Part shown: one piece after another, positions 1-7,713 of the stretch
Position numbering within the stretch: the first letter of the stretch is position 1
Layout: each line of letters begins with the position of its first letter
Origin: Lactococcus hircilactis
Lineage (GTDB): Bacteria > Bacillota > Bacilli > Lactobacillales > Streptococcaceae
Assembly (NCBI RefSeq): GCF_009601015.1
Contig: NZ_WITJ01000002.1
Span: forward strand, 124,001 to 188,000
Length of the DNA: 64,000 nucleotides
Direction of reading: 5' to 3'
Translations under genes and position numbers: made by a program
Notes under the pieces: model-generated
The model's database searches: none
The model's input: only the letters and a program-made list of their open reading frames with translations
What the model was told of the DNA's origin: nothing

Positions 1-594
1 ATTTATCGTTGGCAAGACATCCCAGCAAATCAATCTCCGTTTGTAATGATTTTTGAGTTGATTGGGGTCAAATGGGCTGCTGCTTTAATCAATTTTGTCG
101 TGTTGACTTCTGCTGCTAGTGCCTTAAACTCCGCTTTGTTTTCAACCACAAGAAATTTATTTGCCCTCTCAAAACTTAATGGCGACCGCATCTTAAAACC
201 GTTCACAAAACTCTCAAAAAATGGGATTCCTGCACGTGCTTTGATTTTTACTTCTTGTTTGGTCTTTGTTACACCATTCATTTCGATGATTCCAAGCGTG
301 TCTAACGGCTTTGTTTTCATTACCAGCGTGGCAACCAATCTCTTTTTAATTGTTTATATTTTATCCCTTATTGCTTATCTTAAATTTAGAAAATCAAATG
401 ATTTTGATCCCAAAGGATTTGTTACTCCCTTTGCAAAATTCCTCGTACCAATCACAATTCTTGGTTTTGGTTTGATTTTTGTCTCTTTGTTCTTCTTCAA
501 TGAAACACTCGTTCCTGCAATTGGTTCGTTCATTTGGATTGTTGTATTTGGTCTCATTTCAAAACTAAGACCAAGTAAAAAAGCGAATCAGTAA
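1..594 (+). CDS. Amino-acid permease, APC superfamily (C-terminal part)
   Basis: The reading frame is open from the first base of the window, so only the last 197 residues are present and the start lies outside. The fragment is strongly hydrophobic with about five membrane segments. It contains the stretch SAASALNSALFSTTRNLFAL, typical of the amino-acid transporter (AAT) branch of the APC superfamily, a family that imports amino acids with protons. A basic tail (SKLRPSKKANQ) ends the protein on the cytoplasmic side. The substrate cannot be assigned from this part. The gene converges with recA and shares a bidirectional terminator with it. Confidence 0.8.
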   Translation: MYRWQDIPANQSPFVMIFELIGVKWAAALINFVVLTSAASALNSALFSTTRNLFALSKLNGDRILKPFTKLSKNGIPARALIFTSCLVFVTPFISMIPSVSNGFVFITSVATNLFLIVYILSLIAYLKFRKSNDFDPKGFVTPFAKFLVPITILGFGLIFVSLFFFNETLVPAIGSFIWIVVFGLISKLRPSKKANQ

Positions 595-596
595 AT

Positions 597-630
597 AAAA
601 AAATTGAAAGAAATGCTTTCAATTTTTTTA
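597..630. terminator. Bidirectional terminator between permease and recA
   Basis: A 10-bp stem (601-610 pairing with 616-625) with a 5-nt loop is flanked by A-runs and T-runs. It can therefore serve the plus-strand permease and the minus-strand recA. Confidence 0.85.
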
Positions 631-633
631 TTT

Positions 634-1818
634 TTATTCTAAGTCGAGTTCAATTTCTTCAGTGTCGCTATTTTCAATCGCTACTGTTTCATCTTGTTTC
701 TTTGTTGTTTTACTGATTTTTTTACTTTGTTCAGCAGTGTTCTTTGGTGCATCTGAAGTTTCTTTTGTTTCACTCAAGAGGCCATGTGCGTGACGTATTT
801 TTTTGTCGATTTCATCAAAAACTTCAGGATGTTCTGAAAGATACGCTTTTGCTTTTTCTGCACCTTGACCGATTTTTTCATCGTTGTAGGCAAACCATGA
901 TCCAGATTTTTTGACAATCCCTTCATCTACCGCAATCGTCAATAATTCTCCTGTTTTTGAGATCCCTTCGCCAAACATGATGTCAACAAGAGCAACTTTA
1001 AATGGTGGTGCTACTTTATTTTTAACCACTTTAATCTTGGTTACTTTTCCGAGTGCTGTTTTATTATCGCCAGTTCCTTCTTCAATCTTTGTTGAACCAC
1101 GTACATCAAGTCGGACTGACGCATAAAATTTAAGTGCACGTCCTCCAGGGGTTGTCTCTGGCGAGCCAAACATCACACCCACTTTTTCACGCAATTGATT
1201 AATAAAAATAGCTGTTGTTTTGGTTTTATTGATGTGACCTGCAAGTTTACGCATGGCTTGAGACATCATTCTTGCTTGAAGTCCAACGGAGCTATCTCCA
1301 ATTTCTCCATCAATCTCAGCTTTTGGTACGAGTGCAGCAACAGAGTCAATAACGACTAAATCGACAGCACCAGATTGGATTAATTTTTCTGCAATTTGAA
1401 GGCCTTGTTCGCCGTAATCGGGTTGGCTAAGAAGCAGCTCATCAATGTTGACGCCAAGGGCTTTTGCGTATTCTGGATCCAGTGCATTTTCGGCATCAAT
1501 ATAAGCGGCGATGCCACCTTCTTTTTGGACAGCTGCGACAGCATGAAGCGCAACGGTCGTCTTACCTGAGGATTCTGGTCCATAGATTTCTACGATACGT
1601 CCTTTAGGATATCCGCCTGCCCCAAGGGCAATGTCAAGTGCCAAAGAGCCTGAACTCATCACTTGAACTTTTTGATTGGCCGCTTCTCCAAGGCGCATGA
1701 GAGAGCCTTTCCCGAAGTCTTTTTCAATCAGTGCAAGCGCATCTGCGAGTGCTTTGTCACGCTCTGCACCATATTTTTTGGTGATGTCGTCAAAGTTTGT
1801 TTTTTTCTTTGTGGCCAA
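634..1818 (-). CDS. recA: Recombinase RecA
   Basis: RecA forms filaments on single-stranded DNA and drives homologous recombination and SOS signalling. The 394-residue protein has the Walker A motif GPESSGKT (residues 80-87), the Walker B region [10 protein letters not shown], the loop with [16 protein letters not shown], and a long acidic tail ending EEIELDLE. The start codon is TTG: GGAG lies 7 nt upstream of TTG-GCC-ACA, giving MATKKK, and no in-frame ATG is available. mutM lies 130 bp upstream on the same strand, the fpg-recA arrangement known in lactococci. A separate promoter lies in the gap, so transcription can be both coupled and independent. I see no clear SOS operator. Confidence 0.98.
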   Translation of the reverse strand: MATKKKTNFDDITKKYGAERDKALADALALIEKDFGKGSLMRLGEAANQKVQVMSSGSLALDIALGAGGYPKGRIVEIYGPESSGKTTVALHAVAAVQKEGGIAAYIDAENALDPEYAKALGVNIDELLLSQPDYGEQGLQIAEKLIQSGAVDLVVIDSVAALVPKAEIDGEIGDSSVGLQARMMSQAMRKLAGHINKTKTTAIFINQLREKVGVMFGSPETTPGGRALKFYASVRLDVRGSTKIEEGTGDNKTALGKVTKIKVVKNKVAPPFKVALVDIMFGEGISKTGELLTIAVDEGIVKKSGSWFAYNDEKIGQGAEKAKAYLSEHPEVFDEIDKKIRHAHGLLSETKETSDAPKNTAEQSKKISKTTKKQDETVAIENSDTEEIELDLE

Positions 1819-1849
1819 ATTTTTTCTCCGTTAAATTTATTTATAATTA

Positions 1850-1878
1850 ATTATAGCATTTTTCTATAATTTTTGTAA
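1850..1878 (-). promoter_or_regulatory. recA promoter with extended -10
   Basis: On the minus strand TGC-TATAAT (-10 at 1850-1855) is preceded after 17 nt by TTACAA (1873-1878). The extended -10 (TGnTATAAT) compensates for the poor -35. This would let recA be transcribed independently of mutM. Confidence 0.6.
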
Positions 1879-1949
1879 GTCTTTTTTACTTTTTCCTCCT
1901 GTTTTTTTATTCGTATTTAATGACGTTTTGTAACAGAAGAAGGATTTTT

Positions 1950-2810
1950 TTATTTCGTTTTTACGGATTGACAGTGAGGGCAAAAGTGCGCACCACGTCC
2001 TGATAGCTTGATTTTTTTAATCTTTGTACCGCAATTAGGACATGCGGTATTTTGTTTTGCATAAACCTTTAATTCGTTTTGCATTTCTCCTTCTTTTCCA
2101 AATGAATTTTTATAGGTTCGAATCGTGGATCCTCCCAAATTTATCGCTTTTTGCAAAATTTCAATGATGCTGTCATGTAAGAGGTGAACGTCTTTTTTAC
2201 TCAGTAGATGGGCAGGCGTTTCTGGGTGAATTTTTGCTCTAAAGAGTACTTCGTCAGCATAAATATTGCCAAGACCAGCAACAAGCGTTTGTTCAAGGAG
2301 ATAGGGTTTTATTTTTTTGGATGAGGTGCTTAATTTTTCGTAAAATAGAGATTCAGCAAAGGTTTTGTACGTTGGTTCTGGTCCAATTTTTTTTGCTTCA
2401 AAAAAGGCTTCTACTTTGTCAGCACTGACAAGTTCCCAAGTTCCAAATTTTCGGACATCAGAGTAAACCAAAAATTTATGATCTTTTGCTGTTGGATTTG
2501 TGAGTGTGGGAGAAATTAGAGTGAGAGAGATGTGGTCATGTTTAAGGTGCTGAGTGGTCAGATCAAGTCGGTATTTTCCCTCCATTCGTAAATGCGAAAT
2601 CAAGCATAACGGTGTGTCAAATTGGAAAATGAGATATTTTCCTCGGCGCAAAACCCCTGTGATCACATGATTGGTCAGCTTTTTTTGGAGGGAGTCAAAT
2701 CCTGTCAAAATCATTCTGGGATAGGTTGTTTCTATTTTTATAATTTTTTGTCCAACCACTTGTTGTGACAGTCCGCGTCTCATGGTTTCAACTTCTGGTA
2801 ATTCAGGCAT
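1950..2810 (-). CDS. mutM: Formamidopyrimidine-DNA glycosylase MutM/Fpg
   Basis: Base-excision repair enzyme that removes 8-oxoguanine and nicks the DNA. The start is set at MPELPEVE because the catalytic proline must be residue 2 after Met removal. The frame stays open 29 codons further upstream, but that stretch runs through the upstream palindromic terminator and is not part of the family. The C-terminus has the Zn finger CPNC...CPHC, and the helix-two-turn-helix segment GLGNIYADEVLF is present. Length (286 residues) is normal. It lies between asnB and recA on the same strand. Confidence 0.97.
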   Translation of the reverse strand: MPELPEVETMRRGLSQQVVGQKIIKIETTYPRMILTGFDSLQKKLTNHVITGVLRRGKYLIFQFDTPLCLISHLRMEGKYRLDLTTQHLKHDHISLTLISPTLTNPTAKDHKFLVYSDVRKFGTWELVSADKVEAFFEAKKIGPEPTYKTFAESLFYEKLSTSSKKIKPYLLEQTLVAGLGNIYADEVLFRAKIHPETPAHLLSKKDVHLLHDSIIEILQKAINLGGSTIRTYKNSFGKEGEMQNELKVYAKQNTACPNCGTKIKKIKLSGRGAHFCPHCQSVKTK

Positions 2811-2870
2811 TTTATTCTCGTTTCTTTTTAGCTGCTGACAGACACGTTTTTTAAATCTGTTGCGTAAAAA

Positions 2871-2894
2871 AATTCTGTCAGTACTGACAGAATT
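2871..2894 (-). terminator. asnB terminator built on the dispersed palindrome
   Basis: AATTCTGTCAG and its complement form a 12-bp stem followed on the minus strand by a run of T. The core palindrome is at 2875-2890. It ends asnB and lies just upstream of mutM. Confidence 0.8.
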
Positions 2895-2918
2895 CATTTT
2901 AACATATTTTTGGTTTGA

Positions 2919-4511
2919 TTATTTGCCAGATTCACCGTAATTTGACAAGACGCGTGCGGATGGATCATTGATTTCTTCTCCGACCCAAGCTTTATTTGGC
3001 ATCCAGAAATCTTTAATCCAGCCGTCATATCCAGGATAAAATGATTCAAAAATATCGCGATATAGGAGTGATTCTTTGGTAAATGGCGTGTGCGTTGGAT
3101 ACTTTTTAGCGGCATGAGCTAATGCTTCGTCGGTATAAAGTGATTCTGCGTACGCTTTTAAATAATCTACCATGGAATGTCCTACTGCGTCTGAAAATGC
3201 TGCTTTTTCGCGGAATAAAATCTCATCGGGTAAGAGTTCTGTCCCTTCAAAAGCATGACGAAGGAGGTATTTTCCTTTATGGTAAGTATTGAGTTTTCTT
3301 TGTGGATTGATTGCCATGACGTATTTTGCAAAATCCAAATCGGCAAATGGAACACGTGCTTCAAGTGAATGTGCTGCAAGACAACGATCGGCCCGAAGCA
3401 CATCATACATGTAAAGTTCACGCACACGTTTTGCTGCTTCAGCTTGAAATTCTGCGGCATTTGGTGCAAAATCTGTGTACTTATAGCCGAACATTTCGTC
3501 GGAAACTTCTCCCGTCATTAGGACTTTCAGTGATGTATTTTCATGAATGTACTTGCAAATCATGTACATTCCGATTGATGCACGAATCGTCGTAATATCC
3601 CATGTTTCAAGGTGGTAGATCACCTCGCGCAGATTGTCAAGCACATCGCTTTTGGTCATGATGACTTCTGTGTGGTCTGTTTTGAGGAAATCTGCTACTT
3701 CTTTGGCATACTTGAGATCAATCGGATCAGTCTCCATACCAATGGCAAATGTTTTGATGGGTTGTTCTAATTCACGTGCCGCAATCGCACAGACCAAAGA
3801 ACTGTCAAGTCCTCCGGAAAGGAGATATCCCATTGGTGCATCAGCGTGAAGTCGTTTTTTTACAGCACGTTCTAATTTTCTGCGGATGTGTCCTGAAATT
3901 TCTGCGAGTGGTTCTTCAATCATCAGATCTACTTTTGAAATGTCATGATAAACGTGGAATTCGCCATGTGCATAGTAATTTCCTGGTGGGAATGGTGTCA
4001 CTTGATCACACGTTTTGATCAATGCTTTTGCTTCAGATGCAAAACAGATTTTTCCTGTCTTTTTGGCAAAGCCATAAAAAAGTGGACGAATGCCAAACGG
4101 GTCTCTAGCCGCATACACGTCACCAGTTGTTTCATCAACTAAAATCAATGCGAACTCTGCATCAAGCATTTTGACCATATTTTCTATGCCTTGAGTTTCA
4201 AAAAGTGGAAGCAAAACTTCACAATCTGAATTTCCAGTAAAATGATAGCCTTGCGTTTCAAGGAATTTTCGGAGTTGTGCAAAATTATAAACTTCGCCAT
4301 TACACATCAAACGACGGCCAGAAAGCTCAAACGGCTGACGGCCTAAAACAGATAAATCCATGATTGATAAGCGTTGGAAACAAAAATCATTTCCGAGTGC
4401 ATCACGAACAATCTGGCGATCGTCTGGTCCACGATGTTGAATCTGATCTAAGCTTTCAATAATTTCTTGGTCAGCACCATCGGCTGATCCCATAAATAAA
4501 AATCCACACAT
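2919..4511 (-). CDS. asnB: Asparagine synthetase B, glutamine-hydrolysing
   Basis: Makes asparagine from aspartate, glutamine and ATP. The protein (530 residues) begins MCGF, exposing the nucleophile Cys2 of the class II glutaminase domain (about residues 2-200, with the RGPD motif and CNGEVYN). The synthetase domain follows with the pyrophosphate loop SGGLDSSLV. AGAAGG lies 9 nt before the ATG. Its own terminator follows, so it is probably a single-gene unit. I see no T-box upstream. Confidence 0.97.
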   Translation of the reverse strand: MCGFLFMGSADGADQEIIESLDQIQHRGPDDRQIVRDALGNDFCFQRLSIMDLSVLGRQPFELSGRRLMCNGEVYNFAQLRKFLETQGYHFTGNSDCEVLLPLFETQGIENMVKMLDAEFALILVDETTGDVYAARDPFGIRPLFYGFAKKTGKICFASEAKALIKTCDQVTPFPPGNYYAHGEFHVYHDISKVDLMIEEPLAEISGHIRRKLERAVKKRLHADAPMGYLLSGGLDSSLVCAIAARELEQPIKTFAIGMETDPIDLKYAKEVADFLKTDHTEVIMTKSDVLDNLREVIYHLETWDITTIRASIGMYMICKYIHENTSLKVLMTGEVSDEMFGYKYTDFAPNAAEFQAEAAKRVRELYMYDVLRADRCLAAHSLEARVPFADLDFAKYVMAINPQRKLNTYHKGKYLLRHAFEGTELLPDEILFREKAAFSDAVGHSMVDYLKAYAESLYTDEALAHAAKKYPTHTPFTKESLLYRDIFESFYPGYDGWIKDFWMPNKAWVGEEINDPSARVLSNYGESGK

Positions 4512-4620
4512 TAATCTTAACCTTCTTCAAAATTGTTTTAATTTTCATATTATAGCACAAAAGATTATGAATTACATCTATTTAACAAAAAAATTCTGTC
4601 AATTTTGGAAAAAGTTTTTT

Positions 4621-4635
4621 TGTCAGTACTGACAG
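4621..4635. repeat. Dispersed palindrome copy, upstream of asnB
   Basis: TGTCAGTACTGACAG lies in the gap between era and asnB. It is not followed by a T-run placing it at a gene end, so it is one of the few intergenic copies not explained as a terminator. A half-copy (ATTCTGTCAA) lies about 30 bp away. Confidence 0.85.
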
Positions 4636-4721
4636 CCGCCATTTCGTGATAAAATCAAAATAAAAATCAAGCGAATAACGTTGCTTTGGTTTTCACCTGT
4701 GCTCAGTCCTATCTTCAAATT

Positions 4722-4750
4722 AAAAAAATCGACACGCGTGTCGATTTTTT
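4722..4750 (-). terminator. era terminator
   Basis: A perfect self-complementary stem around GACACGCGTGTC is flanked by A-run and T-run, immediately after the era stop codon. This terminator does not use the dispersed palindrome. Confidence 0.85.
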
Positions 4751-5662
4751 TTACATGTAATCTTCCTTTTTATATCCAAAATCAGCGAGATCCATCTTTC
4801 GGTTGCGCCAATCGGCTTTCACTTTGACCCATGTTTCAAGATACACTTTATCCCCAAGCATCAGCTCAATGTCACGTCGCGCTAATTTTCCGATCTTTCG
4901 AATCATGTCGCCACCTTTTCCAAGAATAATCCCTTTTTGGCTCTTACGCTCTACGATAATCGTCGCCATGATATGGATTTTTCCTGTTTCTTTCTCACGT
5001 TCCATTTTGTCAGTAATGACAGTAATTGAATGAGGCACTTCTTCTCGGGTCAAAAGTAAAATTTTCTCACGAATCATTTCAGACACTAAAAAGCGCTCTG
5101 GATGATCTGTAATTTGATCTTCTGGAAAGTACTGCGGCCCAGGAGATAGCTTTTCAGATAAGGTCTCAAGTAGCGTTGACGTGTTATTTCCAGCGAGTGC
5201 AGAAATCGGCACCACTTCTGAAAATTCCATTTGACTCGTATAATCTGTGATGATTTCAAAAAGTCGGTCAGGATGAATTTTATCAATTTTATTGACAACT
5301 AAAATCACTGGAACTTCTGCTGTTTTTAAGCGCTCAATGATCATGTTTTCACCCGTTGAGCGTGGTTCATCACACGCCACCATAAACAGCACTGCGTCTG
5401 CTTCGCGCAAAGTTGAATAAGCCGATTGTACCATAAAATCACCCAACGCATTATGGGGTTTGTGAATGCCTGGGGTGTCAATGAAAATAATCTGCTCGTT
5501 TTCAGTCGTGTAAATGCCTTGGATTTTATTTCGTGTTGTTTGAGGTTTATCAGACATGATGGCAATTTTTTGCCCCATAACATGATTCATAAACGTTGAT
5601 TTCCCAACATTTGGACGACCCAAAATCGCCACAAAACCGGATTTAAAATTTGCTTTTGTCAT
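4751..5662 (-). CDS. era: GTPase Era (ribosome assembly)
   Basis: Essential GTPase that binds the 3' end of 16S rRNA during 30S assembly. The protein (303 residues from [10 protein letters not shown]) has G1 GRPNVGKS, the switch and G3 DTPGIHK, G4 NKID, and a C-terminal KH domain with [13 protein letters not shown]. An in-frame GTG lies 8 codons upstream, but the family starts at MTxxxFKSGFVA. No Shine-Dalgarno sequence precedes this ATG. Instead TGG-TATAAT ends 6 nt before it, which points to a leaderless mRNA. A variant of the dispersed palindrome at 5008-5022 encodes VITDK. Confidence 0.96.
   Translation of the reverse strand: MTKANFKSGFVAILGRPNVGKSTFMNHVMGQKIAIMSDKPQTTRNKIQGIYTTENEQIIFIDTPGIHKPHNALGDFMVQSAYSTLREADAVLFMVACDEPRSTGENMIIERLKTAEVPVILVVNKIDKIHPDRLFEIITDYTSQMEFSEVVPISALAGNNTSTLLETLSEKLSPGPQYFPEDQITDHPERFLVSEMIREKILLLTREEVPHSITVITDKMEREKETGKIHIMATIIVERKSQKGIILGKGGDMIRKIGKLARRDIELMLGDKVYLETWVKVKADWRNRKMDLADFGYKKEDYM
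5008..5022. repeat. Variant dispersed palindrome inside era
   Basis: TGTCAGTAATGACAG differs from the consensus at one central base. It is read as VITD in Era. Confidence 0.7.
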
Positions 5663-5668
5663 AGGTTC

Positions 5669-5677
5669 ATTATACCA
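5669..5677 (-). promoter_or_regulatory. era extended -10, leaderless start predicted
   Basis: TGG-TATAAT on the minus strand is separated from the era ATG by exactly 6 nt (GAACCT). Normal spacing places transcription start at or next to the A of the ATG. No convincing -35 is seen, and there is a second TATAAT about 40 bp upstream. Confidence 0.55.
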
Positions 5678-5746
5678 CAAAATCACAAATTTAAACGCTT
5701 CTTTTCTATTATATACGGCACTTCTTTTTCATTGCGATTAAAAAAA

Positions 5747-5766
5747 TGTTGTCAGTACTGACAACA
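5747..5766 (-). terminator. panT terminator built on the dispersed palindrome
   Basis: TGTTGTCAGTACTGACAACA forms a 10-bp stem followed by a T-run on the minus strand, just after the panT stop codon. Confidence 0.8.
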
Positions 5767-5767
5767 T

Positions 5768-6355
5768 TTAAAACCGTCGTGATTTTTGGAGGACTGGAAC
5801 AATCGCTGTAGTCAAAATCACAGCGATCACTACCTCAGCAATAGAATTCCCTGTGATGATGGCACTTAACAAGGCACCAAATGTCATTTTTGTGACACTC
5901 CTAAAGAAAATGAAAATGAGACTCAAAACAAGTACCGTGTTCGTCGCCGTCCCCACAAACGCGGCAAGTCCAGCTCCAAAACGATTACTTAGTGCTTTAT
6001 AGACAAAATATGGGAAAATTCCAATCAAAATCCGTGGTAAAAACGCGACAATCAGCGCGGCCAACGATCCGTGATGTGTGACTGGATTTGGCTGAAGTGG
6101 GCTGAACATAAAACTGGATGGAAGCGTCACGATCGTAGCATTTATCATACTAATCGCACCCATTACAAAGCCTAAAAACGCCCCTTTTCGTGCCCCTAAA
6201 GTGATAGAACCGATGATGACCGGAATATGTAATAACGTCGGAACAATCGGCAACGGCCAAACACTATAAATGATTTGACTTAGGATTTGAACCACAATCA
6301 TAACTGCGATAAAAATCCCTAAAATTGCAATATCGGAAGCTTTTGATTTTTTCAT
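5768..6355 (-). CDS. panT: ECF transporter S component, pantothenate (PanT-like)
   Basis: Substrate-binding membrane subunit of an energy-coupling-factor vitamin importer; the shared ATPase module is not in this window. The 195-residue protein has about six hydrophobic segments and the S-component N-terminus DIAILGIFIAVMIVVQ. It is the last gene of coaB-coaC-panT, 3 bp after coaC, so uptake of pantothenate would be expressed together with its conversion to CoA. Substrate assignment comes from family likeness plus this context. Confidence 0.85.
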   Translation of the reverse strand: MKKSKASDIAILGIFIAVMIVVQILSQIIYSVWPLPIVPTLLHIPVIIGSITLGARKGAFLGFVMGAISMINATIVTLPSSFMFSPLQPNPVTHHGSLAALIVAFLPRILIGIFPYFVYKALSNRFGAGLAAFVGTATNTVLVLSLIFIFFRSVTKMTFGALLSAIITGNSIAEVVIAVILTTAIVPVLQKSRRF

Positions 6356-6358
6356 TTT

Positions 6359-6910
6359 TTAAATACTCATCTCTTTTGATTTTTGATGGATAATTTGGGC
6401 AATGTCTTGCGGATCACGCAACGCGCCCTCACCATAATCACCACACGCCAGCAGCGCTTTTTTGGGAGCAATAATCTCAAAACCAATATTTTCTAGCGTT
6501 TTAAGATTGAGTGTTGTGAGTGGATGTGCGTACATCTGTGTGTTCATTGCAGGGGCAACAAATTTTGCGACGTGAGGCGGTAGCGCAAGTGCAATCGCGC
6601 AAACAAGATCTCCTGCTTCACCGTGTGCCAAATGAGCAATTGTGTTTGCCGTAGCAGGAGCGACAACGAAAATCTCCGTCTTTTTCGCTAAATCAATATG
6701 ATTGACGACCTCAGGACGCGCTTCATCCATAATATCCACGTGAACCTTGTGTTTTGACAACACTTGTAAGGTCAAAGGAGTGATAAACTGCGTGGCGGCT
6801 TTTGTCATCACAACAGTAACTTGATGGTTTTGTTTTGTCAGTACTGACAGCAAATCCGCTGCTTTATAAGCAGCAATACTTCCTGTCACTGCGAGTGTAA
6901 TGTTACTCAT
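6359..6910 (-). CDS. coaC: Phosphopantothenoylcysteine decarboxylase CoaC
   Basis: FMN flavoprotein that decarboxylates phosphopantothenoylcysteine to phosphopantetheine. The 183-residue protein shows the catalytic His71 in NHID, the PAMNTQMY motif (Asn123) and the substrate-flap cysteine in ACGDYGEG (Cys156). It is a stand-alone enzyme, not fused to CoaB as in E. coli; the split arrangement is usual in streptococci and lactococci. It overlaps the end of coaB by 8 bp. A copy of the dispersed palindrome (6836-6850) encodes LSVLTK after the first helix. Confidence 0.96.
   Translation of the reverse strand: MSNITLAVTGSIAAYKAADLLSVLTKQNHQVTVVMTKAATQFITPLTLQVLSKHKVHVDIMDEARPEVVNHIDLAKKTEIFVVAPATANTIAHLAHGEAGDLVCAIALALPPHVAKFVAPAMNTQMYAHPLTTLNLKTLENIGFEIIAPKKALLACGDYGEGALRDPQDIAQIIHQKSKEMSI
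6836..6850. repeat. Dispersed palindrome inside coaC
   Basis: Exact TGTCAGTACTGACA core plus G, read as LSVLT in CoaC. Confidence 0.9.
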
Positions 6911-7607
6911 GGCTTTTCTCGTGCGTCTTTCTTACAATTTCTTTTGCAATCGCGTCTTTTGTCTCCAATTGCGCGACGATGTTTTGTTTGTGATCAAGGA
7001 TCAGTGCGCGATGCTTTTCTTTAGTGACCTGAGTCAAATCATTGGCCACAATAAAATCAGCACGACTCTCACGTCCTTTTTGCTGTGCAATGTCAATGAG
7101 ATGCGCTTGACTCACACCTGACAACAATTTGAACCCAACTAAAATCACTTTGGGATGCCATTTTTTCACTTGTGAAATGATCTTTGGCGTTTTTTCAAGC
7201 AACATCACCTGATATGGAGCTTTTGAAGAGATTTTATTTTCTTTCTTTTCAGGACGATACTCAAGTAAAGTTTTTAAATCAAGCGACTGTGGAAAGTGAT
7301 CAATTCCTGTCATATAAACGGGGCGATAATCAGAAACCGCCATACTGTGAATGACTGCATCAACTTTGGGAACCCACGTTTCCATCATTTGATAAAGCAT
7401 TTGAGTGTCTGAGATCCGAAAAATCGTCAATCTCTTATGAGGTTTTGGAATCAGCGCGGTTTGACCCGCAAAAAAAATCACGTCATCGCCAGCCTCTAAA
7501 AAATGCTCAGCAGTTATTTTTCCAAGCTTTCCTGTCGCAAAATTGGTAATCCCACGCACCGTATCAATCGGCTCTGTCGTTCCCCCTGCAGTGATTAAAA
7601 TCTTCAT
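6903..7607 (-). CDS. coaB: Phosphopantothenate--cysteine ligase CoaB
   Basis: Joins cysteine to 4'-phosphopantothenate, the step before CoaC. The 234-residue protein begins MKILITAGGTTEPIDTVR, the nucleotide-binding loop of the CoaB family, and has SMAVSDYRP, GFKLL and ANDL. It is the first gene of coaB-coaC-panT. A TTGCTA-N17-TAAAAT promoter ends exactly 6 nt before the ATG, so the mRNA is probably leaderless. The AGGGAC between them is too close to act as a normal ribosome site. Confidence 0.95.
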   Translation of the reverse strand: MKILITAGGTTEPIDTVRGITNFATGKLGKITAEHFLEAGDDVIFFAGQTALIPKPHKRLTIFRISDTQMLYQMMETWVPKVDAVIHSMAVSDYRPVYMTGIDHFPQSLDLKTLLEYRPEKKENKISSKAPYQVMLLEKTPKIISQVKKWHPKVILVGFKLLSGVSQAHLIDIAQQKGRESRADFIVANDLTQVTKEKHRALILDHKQNIVAQLETKDAIAKEIVRKTHEKSHE

Positions 7608-7613
7608 GTCCCT

Positions 7614-7642
7614 ATTTTAACCTAAATCAGAAATTTTAGCAA
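7614..7642 (-). promoter_or_regulatory. coaB promoter, leaderless start predicted
   Basis: Minus-strand TTGCTA (7637-7642), 17 nt, TAAAAT (7614-7619), 6 nt, ATG. The spacing is canonical and puts the transcription start at the start codon. Confidence 0.65.
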
Positions 7643-7666
7643 GATTTCGCCCATGGAATACAAAAA

Positions 7667-7690
7667 AATTCTGTCAGTACTGACAGAATT
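7667..7690 (-). terminator. DEAD-box helicase terminator built on the dispersed palindrome
   Basis: A 12-bp perfect stem (AATTCTGTCAGT and complement), core at 7671-7686, is followed by a T-run on the minus strand. Confidence 0.8.
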
Positions 7691-7713
7691 TTCCCAATTC
7701 ATTTTACACTGAA

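Noticed and set aside
2871-2894. Dispersed palindrome as an SOS/LexA-type or parS site
   Set aside because: It does not match the Firmicutes SOS box (CGAAC...GTTCG) or parS (TGTTTCACGTGAAACA), and its placement inside metabolic genes and terminators does not fit either.
2811-2897. N-terminal extension of MutM
   Set aside because: The frame is open through the terminator, but the catalytic proline must follow the initiator Met, fixing the start at 2810.
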